A stretch of 64,000 nt of DNA from Anomaloglossus baeobatrachus (taxonomy: Eukaryota > Chordata > Amphibia > Anura > Aromobatidae): the NCBI RefSeq assembly GCF_048569485.1, contig NW_027442251.1, positions 62,001 through 126,000 of the forward strand, given 5' to 3'. The notes beneath the pieces were generated by a model. That model was given only the letters and a program-made list of their open reading frames with translations, was not told where the DNA came from and ran no database searches. A program made the position numbers and the translations under genes. Positions 54,461-64,000 of this stretch are shown here, piece by piece. Every line of letters starts with the position of its first letter. Position 1 is the stretch's first letter.

Positions 54461-57400
54461 CACTCCAACTCATTATAACTAAGCCATTATACTAGCAAAC
54501 ACTCAGTGTACCTAGTGGCATCCTATCTGTGGCTATTGGACTTTGCTATAGTCCCACTAGTGCAAAGACATTTGCAGAGCACGTCTGCCTGCATTGCACA
54601 CTCCAACTTTTTTAAACTAAGCAATTTTACTAGCAAACACTCAGTGTACCTAGTGGCATCCTATACGTGGCTATTGGACTTTGCTATAGTCCCACTAGTG
54701 CCAAGACATTTGCAGAGCGCATCTGCCTGCGTTGCACACTCCAACTAATTTTAACTTAGCCATTATACTAGCAAACACTCAGTGTACCTAGTGGCATCCT
54801 ATACGTGCCTATTGGACTTTGCTATAGTCCCACTAGTGCCAAGACATTTGCAGAGCGCATCTGCCTGTGTTGCACACTCCAACTAATTATAAGTAAGCCA
54901 TTATACTAGCAAACACTCAGTGTACCTAGTGGCATCCTATCTGTGGCTATTGGACTTTGCTATAGTCCCACTAGTGCAAAGACATTTGCAGAGCACGTCT
55001 GCCTGCATTGCACACTCCAACTTTTTTAAACTAAGCAATTTTACTAGCAAACACTCAGTGTACCTAGTGGCATCCTATACGTGGCTATTGGACTTTGCTA
55101 TAGTCCCACTAGTGCCAAGACATTTGCAGAGGGCATCTGCCTGCGTTGCACACTCCAACTAATTATAAGTAAGCCATTATACTAGCAAACACTCAGTGTA
55201 CCTAGTGGCATCCTATCTGTGGCTATTGGACTTTGCTATAGTCCCACTAGTGCAAAGACATTTGCAGAGCACGTCTGCCTGCATTGCACACTCCAACTTT
55301 TTTAAACTAAGCAATTTTACTAGCAAACACTCAGTGTACCTAGTGGCATCCTATACGTGGCTATTGGACTTTGCTATAGTCCCACTAGTGCCAAGACATT
55401 TGCAGAGCGCATCTGCCTGCGTTGCACACTCCAACTAATTATAAGTAAGCCATTATACTAGCAAACACTCAGTGTACCTAGTGGCATCCTATCTGTGGCT
55501 ATTGGACTTTGCTATAGTCCCACTAGTGCCAAGACATTTGCAGAGCGCATCTGCCTGCGTTGCACACTCCAACTAATTATAAGTAAGCCATTATACTAGC
55601 AAACATTCAGTGTACCTAGTGGCATCCTATACGTGGCTATTGGACCTTGCTATAGTCCCACTAGTGCCAAGACATTTGCAGAGCGCATCTGCCTGCGTTG
55701 CACACTCCAACTAATTATAAGTAAGCCATTATACTAGCAAACACTCAGTGTACCTAGTGGCATCCTATACGTGGCTATTGGACCTTGCTATAGTCCCACT
55801 AGTGCCAAGACATTTGCAGAGCGCATCTGCCTGCGTTGCACACTCCAACTAATTATAAGTAAGCCATTATACTAGCAAACACTCAGTGTACCTAGTGGCA
55901 TCCTATCTGTGGCTATTGGACTTTGCTATAGTCCCACTAGTGCCAAGACATTTGCAGAGCGCATCTGCCTGCGTTGCACACTCCAACTAATTTTAACTTA
56001 GCCATTATACTAGCAAACACTCAGTGTACCTAGTGGCATCCTATACGTGGCTATTGGACTTTGCTATAGTCCCACTAGTGCCAAGACATTTGCAGAGCGC
56101 ATCTGCCTGCGTTGCACACTCCAACTAATTATAAGTAAGCCATTATACTAGCAAACACTCAGTGTACCTAGTGGCATCCTATCTGTGGCTATTGGACTTT
56201 GCTATAGTCCCACTAGTGCAAAGACATTTGCAGAGCACGTCTGCCTGCATTGCACACTCCAACTTTTTTAAACTAAGCAATTTTACTAGCAAACACTCAG
56301 TGTACCTAGTGGCATCCTATACGTGGCTATTGGACTTTGCTATAGTCCCACTAGTGCCAAGACATTTGCAGAGGGCATCTGCCTGCGTTGCACACTCCAA
56401 CTAATTATAAGTAAGCCATTATACTAGCAAACACTCAGTGTACCTAGTGGCATCCTATCTGTGGCTATTGGACTTTGCTATAGTCCCACTAGTGCAAAGA
56501 CATTTGCAGAGCACGTCTGCCTGCATTGCACACTCCAACTAATTATAAGTAAGCCATTATACTAGCAAACACTCAGTGTACCTAGTGGCATCCTATACGT
56601 GGCTATTGGACTTTGCTATAGTCCCACTAGTGCCAAGACATTTGCAGAGCGCATCTGCCTGCGTTGCACACTCCAACTAATTATAAGTAAGCCATTATAC
56701 TAGCAAACACTCAGTGTACCTAGTGGCATCCTATCTGTGGCTATTGGACTTTGCTATAGTCCCACTAGTGCAAAGACATTTGCAGAGCACGTCTGCCTGC
56801 ATTGCACACTCCAACTTTTTTAAACTAAGCAATTTTACTAGCAAACACTCAGTGTACCTAGTGGCATCCTATACGTGGCTATTGGACTTTGCTATAGTCC
56901 CACTAGTGCCAAGACATTTGCAGAGGGCATCTGCCTGCGTTGCACACTCCAACTAATTATAAGTAAGCCATTATACTAGCAAACACTCAGTGTACCTAGT
57001 GGCATCCTATCTGTGGCTATTGGACTTTGCTATAGTCCCACTAGTGCAAAGACATTTGCAGAGCACGTCTGCCTGCATTGCACACTCCAACTTTTTTAAA
57101 CTAAGCAATTTTACTAGCAAACACTCAGTGTACCTAGTGGCATCCTATCTGTGGCTATTGGACTTTGCTATAGTCCCACTAGTGCCAAGACATTTGCAGA
57201 GCGCATCTGCCTGCGTTGCACACTCCAACTAATTATAAGTAAGCCATTATACTAGCAAACACTCAGTGTACCTAGTGGCATCCTATACGTGGCTATTGGA
57301 CTTTGCTATAGTCCCACTAGTGCCAAGACATTTGCAGAGCGCATCTGCCTGCGTTGCACACTCCAACTAATTATAAGTAAGCCATTATACTAGCAAACAT

Positions 57401-58472
57401 TCAGTGTACCTAGTGGCATCCTATACGTGGCTATTGGACCTTGCTATAGTCCCACTAGTGCCAAGACATTTGCAGAGCGCATCTGCCTGCGTTGCACACT
57501 CCAACTAATTATAAGTAAGCCATTATACTAGCAAACACTCAGTGTACCTAGTGGCATCCTATACGTGGCTATTGGACCTTGCTATAGTCCCACTAGTGCC
57601 AAGACATTTGCAGAGCGCATCTGCCTGCATTGCACACTCCAACTAATTATAAGTAAGCCATTATACTAGCAAACACTCAGTGTACCTAGTGGCATCCTAT
57701 ACGTGGCTATTGGACTTTGCTATAGTCCCACTAGTGCCAAGACATTTGCAGAGCGCATCTGCCTGCGTTGCACACTCCAACTAATTTTAACTTAGCCATT
57801 ATACTAGCAAACACTCAGTGTACCTAGTGGCATCCTATACGTGGCTATTGGACTTTGCTATAGTCCCACTAGTGCCAAGACATTTGCAGAGCGCATCTGC
57901 CTGCGTTGCACACTCCAACTAATTATAAGTAAGCCATTATACTAGCAAACATTCAGTGTACCTAGTGGCATCCTATACGTGGCTATTGGACCTTGCTATA
58001 GTCCCACTAGTGCCAAGACATTTGCAGAGCGCATCTGCCTGCGTTGCACACTCCAACTAATTATAAGTAAGCCATTATACTAGCAAACACTCAGTGTACC
58101 TAGTGGCATCCTATACGTGGCTATTGGACCTTGCTATAGTCCCACTAGTGCCAAGACATTTGCAGAGCGCATCTGCCTGCATTGCACACTCCAACTAATT
58201 ATAAGTAAGCCATTATACTAGCAAACACTCAGTGTACCTAGTGGCATCCTATACGTGGCTATTGGACTTTGCTATAGTCCCACTAGTGCCAAGACATTTG
58301 CAGAGCGCATCTGCCTGCGTTGCACACTCCAACTAATTTTAACTTAGCCATTATACTAGCAAACACTCAGTGTACCTAGTGGCATCCTATACGTGGCTAT
58401 TGGACTTTGCTATAGTCCCACTAGTGCCAAGACATTTGCAGAGCGCATCTGCCTGCGTTGCACACTCCAACT
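54461..58472 (+). repeat. 138-bp tandem array, right hAT-1 copy, about 29 units
   Basis: Same unit as 51657-53850 in reverse. Two unit types occur, one with aattataagtaagcc and one with ttttttaaactaagcaatttt; where they alternate (for example 54506-55440, 56162-57232) a 276-bp dimer gives repeated 80-codon frames. 138 is 46 codons, so frames persist by arithmetic; no evidence of translation. Confidence 0.93.
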
Positions 58473-58611
58473 CATTATAAATAAGTTGCATTGTCAGGGA
58501 TATTTATTCTTTATTATTCTGCTGTTAATAAAGCTAGACCACCACTGCAATCTTCACCACCTCTCAATTTTTACTACCACATTTTCAGTCCACAATCTTG
58601 TCGCAATCAAC
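58473..58611 (+). other. hAT-1 leader just before the start (right copy)
   Basis: Non-coding stretch between array and ATG. Confidence 0.5.
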
Positions 58612-59700
58612 ATGAGTGGCAAAATGACAGATGCTGGTGGAAAGGGGAAGAGGCGTGGTGGAAAAGGCAAAAAAGGTTTTGTCTGTGGGGAAAGTGGCAA
58701 AGCTCCATTATCATCTGCTGAAGATAGACCATCTACCAGCAAAAGTAAGATGTCTACTACTTACCGTGGACAATCCGATGTGCTCCCTTTTTTACGGACA
58801 CGAACAACAGGAAGAAAGGTAGATGATGGGCAAAAAAGGAAAATGCTTGAATGGATCTCAAGTGGTCCAACAAGTGCCCTCTCAGCCACTTCAAGTACCG
58901 CATCCAAAAAACACCAGTCCTCTGAGTTGTCATCCCAATCACACTTGATTTCTCCCAGCTCTGAAGTCTCCATCAGCCCTGCACAGTATGGTGGAACTGA
59001 GATGGCTGAGTCTGCAGAGCTGTTCAGTCACACTATAGCCTGGGAATCAGAGGTCTGCTCCCAAGCTACAGTGAATACAGAACAGGAAATGGTCTGCAGT
59101 GATGCCCAGAACCTTTGTGACTCTGATTCAGGCTGTGAGGACCAAGTTTCTGAGCATAATGTTGACCCTTTGTCACAAACTGTAACACCTGTGGTTATAG
59201 ACAATGAGGAACATACTGATGAAGATGAGACGCAGATACCCGATTGGGATGACAACTTAAATATTCGGTCAGGGCAAGAAGAGGCTCGGTCTGAGGGGGA
59301 GGGGAGTGCAAACACAACAATTGATGATGAAGTTCTAGATCCCACCTACTGTCAACCCCCAGTCAGGCACTCGAGGAGGTCAACAGAGGCGGTGGAGGAG
59401 GATGCAACCGACGACGAAGTTACCTTGCGCCTTCCTGGACAGAGTCGGAGCACTGGTAGCACGTCTACAACTGCATCCTCAGCCACCACTCTGCCTATGA
59501 GCATTATTCGGGGTGGATCAACAGGTCGCATGGCCTCTAAGCCTTGCCTAGCCTGGTCCTTTTTTGACATAGAAAAAGATCGCCCAAATCATGTGATATG
59601 TAAAATTTGTCATGATTCTCTTAGTAGAGGTCAAAACCTCAGCACTTTGACAACTTCTTCCATGAATCGTCACATGAATAAATATCATAGGTCCCGGTAG
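58612..59700 (+). CDS. hAT-1 BED-finger frame (right copy)
   Basis: 362 codons, by eye the same as the left copy: basic MSGKMTDAGGKGKRRGGKGK start, acidic/Ser-rich middle, BED finger at the end (Cys330, Cys333, His354, His359). Stop TAG at 59698 overlaps the candidate donor GTAGGAAG. This copy has its TATA box and leader upstream, unlike the left copy. Confidence 0.88.
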   Translation: MSGKMTDAGGKGKRRGGKGKKGFVCGESGKAPLSSAEDRPSTSKSKMSTTYRGQSDVLPFLRTRTTGRKVDDGQKRKMLEWISSGPTSALSATSSTASKKHQSSELSSQSHLISPSSEVSISPAQYGGTEMAESAELFSHTIAWESEVCSQATVNTEQEMVCSDAQNLCDSDSGCEDQVSEHNVDPLSQTVTPVVIDNEEHTDEDETQIPDWDDNLNIRSGQEEARSEGEGSANTTIDDEVLDPTYCQPPVRHSRRSTEAVEEDATDDEVTLRLPGQSRSTGSTSTTASSATTLPMSIIRGGSTGRMASKPCLAWSFFDIEKDRPNHVICKICHDSLSRGQNLSTLTTSSMNRHMNKYHRSR

Positions 59701-59785
59701 GAAGCTCACTGTGCTGCAATGCTGCAAGAGCGAACCATCCACCGCCCGCCCCTTCCAGTGCATCCGCGCGCTCTTCATCTTCTAG
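59697..59785 (+). other. Candidate 89-nt intron (right copy)
   Basis: GT at 59697 (CCCG|GTAGGA) and AG at 59785 (CTTCATCTTCTAG). Splicing would remove the TAG stop and bring the BED and catalytic frames into one phase, giving a predicted protein of 1205 residues in this copy. The alternative is a fixed one-base shift, as the catalytic phase is open from at least 59697. Confidence 0.5.
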
Positions 59786-62318
59786 GACTGTGGGGACAGC
59801 TGTCACACCTGTTTTTCCACGCCAAACTTCCACCACTGTAACCGCAACAGGCAGTTTGCTTGTAAGGTCGTCAGTTGGTTTGGAAGGGGAAACAAGTGAG
59901 TGTGTACAGCTCTCTCAGACATCGATAGCACCAACGTTGGATGAAGGCAACATCATGTCTCCGCCTGCACTTTCCTCACAAACCTGCATTTTTCCAGGGA
60001 CACCCTACTCAACACCGTCTACACACAGCAGCCAGATCTCTGTCCCTCAGATGTGGTCAAATAAAAGGCCACTTCCTCCGACCCATGACAAAGCTAAGAG
60101 GTTGACTCTATCCCTCTGTAAGCTGTTGTCTACCGAAATGCTGCCTTTCCGCCTAGTGGACACACAGGATTTTAGAGACCTTATGTCTGTCGCTGTGCCC
60201 CAGTACCAGATGCCTAGTCGCCACTACTTCTCTAAGAAAGGTGTGCCCGCGCTACACCAGCATGTCGCACACAACATCACCGCTTCCTTGAGAAACTCTG
60301 TGTGTGAACGGGTGCATTTCACCACCGATACTTGGACCAGTAAGCATGGACAGGGACGTTACATGTCGCTGACTGGGCACTGGGTAACTATGGTGATAGA
60401 TGGTGAAGGGTCTGCTGCACAAGTCTTGCCGTCCCCACGACTTGTGTGTCAATCCTCTGTCTGTCCAAGTTCCTCCACAGCTTCTGCATCCTCCACCTCA
60501 TCTGGGTCCTCCACCTCCGCCCCAAGCCTGCCTGGTCAGGCCACCAGCGTTCTCACTGCGCAGAAGGAATCACGCACGCCTCATTACTATGCTGGCAGCA
60601 GAGCGCAACGGCATCAGGCGGTCTTTAGCTTGACATGTCTTGGGAATAAGAGTCACACAGCTGAGGAGTTGTGGTCAGCTCTGCGGTCCGAGTTTAATAA
60701 ATGGTTGTCTCCACTCAACCTGCAGCCTGGTAAGGCCGTGTGCGACAATGCTGCAAACCTGGGTGCGGCACTTCGCCTGGGCATTGTGACACACGTACCT
60801 TGTATGGCTCACGTGTTGAACCTTGTCGTCCAGCAATTTTTAACACACTATCCCGGCCTAGATGGCCTTCTGAACAGGGCACGAAAACTGTCAGCTCACT
60901 TCCGCCGTTCAAGCGCCGCAGCAGAGCGACTAGCATCGCTCCAGAAGTCTTTCGGCCTGCCGGTTCATCGCCTGAAATGCGATGTGGCGACACGCTGGAA
61001 TTCAACTCTCCACATGTTACAGCGACTGTGGCAGCACCGCAGAGCCCTGGTGCAATACGTCATGACGTATAGCCTGGGCCAACGAGATGCAGAGGTGGGG
61101 CAGATCACCCTGATGGAGTGGTCTCAGATCAAGGACCTATGCACCCTTCTGCACAGTTTCGACATGGCGACGAATATGTTTAGCTCTGACAATGCCATTA
61201 TCAGCATGACGATTCCAGTCATTTACATGCTGGAGCACACGCTAAACACTATTCGGAGTCAGGGGGTGGGACAACATGAAGGGGAGGGACTACAGGAGGA
61301 TTCATATGCGCAAGGGACAACAACATCACCAAGGTCCAGACGTTCATCATCACCAACGCAGCAGGCATGGGACCATGGGGAACAGGGATCGACAAGGGCG
61401 CATAGTAGCAGGCGAAATGTTGAGCAAGGTGCAGGAGAACATGAAGAAATGGAGGACGAACTGTCCATGGACATGGAAGACTCAGCGGATGAGGGAGACC
61501 TTAGTCAAATTTCAGTTGAAAGAGGTTGGGGGGAGATGTCAGAGGAAGAAAGAACGGGTAGCACCTCTATGCCACAAACACAGCGTGGACTTGGTCCGCA
61601 TGGCTGCGCAAGACACATGAGTGCCTTTTTGTTGCACTACCTCCAACATGACAGTCGTATTGTCAAAATTAGAAGTGATGATGACTACTGGATTGCCACA
61701 CTATTAGATCCCCGGTACAAGTCCAAATTTTGTGACATAATTCCAGCCATAGAAAGGGACGCACGTATGCAGGAGTATCAGCAGAAGCTGTTACTCGATC
61801 TTAGCTCGGCTTTTCCACCAAACAACCGTGCAGGTGCAGGGAGGGAATCTCCCAGTTGTAACTTGACAAACATGGGACGGTCTCGTCATCTTCAACAGTC
61901 TACCCGTACCAGTAGGACCGTATCTGGTGCCGGTAACAGCAATTTTATGGAATCTTTTCATAATTTTTTTAGACCCTCTTTTGCAAGGCGACCAGAGACA
62001 ACAAGTCTGACACATACTCAACGGCTGGAGAGGATGATACAGGAGTATCTCCAAATGAACATCGATGCCATGACTGTGCAACTGGAGCCTTGCTCCTTTT
62101 GGGCTTCAAACCTAGAAAAATGGCCAGAGCTCTCCAGTTACGCCTTGGAGATTTTGTCGTGTCCAGCTGCCAGCGTTGTCTCTGAACGTGTATTCAGTGC
62201 TGCTGGGTGTGTGCTGACAGATAAGCGCACGCGTCTGTCCAGTGACAATGTCATCAAAATGAACAAGTCATGGATCCATAAGGAATTTACTACCCCTGTG
62301 TCATCCTGGGGAGAGTAA
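59786..62318 (+). CDS. hAT-1 transposase, catalytic frame (right copy)
   Basis: Same frame as 47798-50341 with all catalytic motifs (TTDTW, VCDNAAN, CMAHVLNL, RWNSTL, SERVFSAAG). It lacks 15 bp near the end, so SSDNVDRLTFIKMNKSW becomes SSDNVIKMNKSW. The DRLTF segment is conserved in hAT dimerisation domains, so this copy may be impaired although its frame is open. The stop at 62316 is followed at once by the sequence that gave rise to the 234-bp unit. Confidence 0.92.
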
Positions 62319-64000
62319 ATGCTTGTTGATTTGGAATGTGCTTGATGCAAATCAAAACATCCTGTTTGCAACTAGGGCCCAAGTGCTGCCACTGATGGGG
62401 TGGGTGTCTGTGTGGCCCAATTTTTGGAAAAAAGGGAGACTCCGCTTGGAGTAACCCTTGCTTGCTGTGTTTTTAAAAGAAGCCAAGATGAACAGAGCTG
62501 GGATCAGGAAAGACTTTGCTACCTACCCCGGTGTCATCCTGGGGACGGTTAAGAATAGCGTATTTTTGAATGTGCTTGATGCAAATGTAGCTGTGAAGTG
62601 TACAACTGGGGCACAACTGCTGCCACTGAAGGGGTGGGTGTGTGTGGGGCCCAATTTTTGGAAAAAAGGGAGACTCCGCTTGGAGTAACCCTTGCTTGCT
62701 GTGTTTTTAAAAGAAGCCAAGATGAACAGAGCTGGGATCAGGAAAGACTTTGCTACCTACCCCGGTGTCATCTTGGGGACGGTTAATTATGGCGTATTTT
62801 TGAATGTGCTTGATGCAAATCAAAACATCCTGTTTGCAACTAGGGCCCAAGTGCTGCCACTGATGGGGTGGGTGTCTGTGTGGCCCAATTTTTGGAAAAA
62901 AGGGAGACTCCGCTTGGAGTAACCCTTGCTTGCTGTGTTTTTAAAAGAAGCCAAGATGAACAGAGCTGGGATCAGGAAAGACTTTGCTACCTACCCCGGT
63001 GTCATCCTGGGGACGGTTAAGAATAGCGTATTTTTGAATGTGCTTGATGTAAATGTAGCTGTGAAGTGTACAACTGGGGCACAACTGCTGCCACTGAAGG
63101 GGTGGGTGTGTGTGGGGCCCAATTTTTGGAAAAAAGGGAGACTCCGCTTGGAGTAACCCTTGCTTGCTGTGTTTTTAAAAGAAGCCAAGATGAACAGAGC
63201 TGGGATCAGGAAAGACTTTGCTACCTACCCCGGTGTCATCCTGGGGACGGTTAATTATGGCGTATTTTTGAATGTGCTTGATGCAAATCAAAACATCCTG
63301 TTTGCAACTAGGGCCCAAGTGCTGCCACTGATGGGGTGGGTGTCTGTGTGGCCCAATTTTTGGAAAAAAGGGAGACTCCGCTTGGAGTAACCCTTGCTTG
63401 CTGTGTTTTTAAAAGAAGCCAAGATGAACAGAGCTGGGATCAGGAAAGACTTTGCTACCTACCCCGGTGTCATCCTGGGGACGGTTAAGAATAGCGTATT
63501 TTTGAATGTGCTTGATGCAAATGTAGCTGTGAAGTGTACAACTGGGGCACAACTGCTGCCACTGAAGGGGTGGGTGAGTGTGGGGCCCAATTTTTGGAAA
63601 AAAGGGAGACTCCGCTTGGAGTAACCCTTGCTTGCTGTGTTTTTAAAAGAAGCCAAGATGAACAGAGCTGGGATCAGGAAAGACTTTGCTACCTACCCCG
63701 GTGTCATCCTGGGGACGGTTAATTATGGCGTATTTTTGAATGTGCTTGATGCAAATCAAAACATCCTGTTTGCAACTAGGGCCCAAGTGCTGCCACTGAT
63801 GGGGTGGGTGTCTGTGTGGCCCAATTTTTGGAAAAAAGGGAGACTCCGCTTGGAGTAACCCTTGCTTGCTGTGTTTTTAAAAGAAGCCAAGATGAACAGA
63901 GCTGGGATCAGGAAAGACTTTGCTACCTACCCCGGTGTCATCCTGGGGACGGTTAATTATGGCGTATTTTTGAATGTGCTTGATGCAAATCAAAACATCC
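62319..64000 (+). repeat. 234-bp tandem array, right hAT-1 copy, at least 7 units
   Basis: The first partial Q unit follows the stop codon; full units begin at 62458. V and Q units then alternate strictly: V 62458, Q 62692, V 62926, Q 63160, V 63394, Q 63628. The array continues beyond the window. Confidence 0.93.

Larger units (their letters stand above)
44289..64000. repeat. Inverted repeat 4: two head-to-head hAT-1 copies
   Basis: Left arm 44289-53850 (genes on the minus strand), right arm 54461 to beyond 64000 (genes on the plus strand). Position x in the coding part of one arm corresponds to about 110131 minus x in the other. Coding parts are almost identical; the 138-bp arrays differ in copy number (about 16 against 29). 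The right arm is cut by the window edge. Confidence 0.93.

Overview
The window is nuclear DNA from a repeat-rich vertebrate, most likely a frog or toad. This rests on BED-finger hAT elements with TAGAGATGAGCGAAC or TAGTGATGAGCGAG ends, a KMT5A-like SET exon pair, Penelope-like (PLE) remnants, a PLE-type hammerhead ribozyme motif, Ngaro-type tyrosine-recombinase/SGNH fossils, and a U2 snRNA gene copy. I see no bacterial gene structure and no intact ordinary host gene. Nearly everything is mobile elements, satellite arrays derived from them, and large duplications and inversions.

Layout. (1) 1-4054: a 234-bp tandem array that belongs to the tail of a hAT element (here hAT-1), with one embedded copy of that element's terminal segment. 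(2) 4055-11210: a fragment of a second hAT family (hAT-2), a large inverted repeat (arms 4501-6525 and 7524-9557) made of a tyrosine-recombinase/SGNH fossil and an LTR, with a TCTG-rich microsatellite in its spacer, then a longer hAT-2 transposase fragment. (3) 11495-17217: block A, holding a hammerhead ribozyme motif, a hairpin-rich MITE, KMT5A-like exons, Ty3/gypsy and LINE fragments, and the start of a U2 gene split by an A-tailed insert. (4) 17225-27570: the rest of U2 with its 3' box, a smaller PLE/gypsy inverted repeat, a Ty3/gypsy fossil (20726-23963), and a hAT-2 tail with 118-bp repeats. (5) 27571-39062: block B (direct copy of A) and block C (inverted copy of part of B), forming an inverted repeat with about 4.4-kb arms. 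(6) 39063-44280: an old transposon-like gene in pieces, split by four TG...CA insertions that look like solo LTRs. (7) 44289-64000: two hAT-1 copies head to head. Each has a BED-finger reading frame and a long transposase frame, a 138-bp array upstream of the start and a 234-bp array downstream of the stop; the second copy runs off the window.

The most unusual system is hAT-1. The 234-bp unit is a derivative of the last codons and 3' flank of its own transposase gene, is a multiple of three (78 codons), and keeps an open frame in almost every copy. A separate 138-bp satellite has grown in the 5' leader. hAT-2 carries an independent 118-bp array at the same end as the 234-bp one, and both arrays contain the near-palindrome CCAAAAATTGGG. 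All similarity statements are by eye; no alignment or database search was run.
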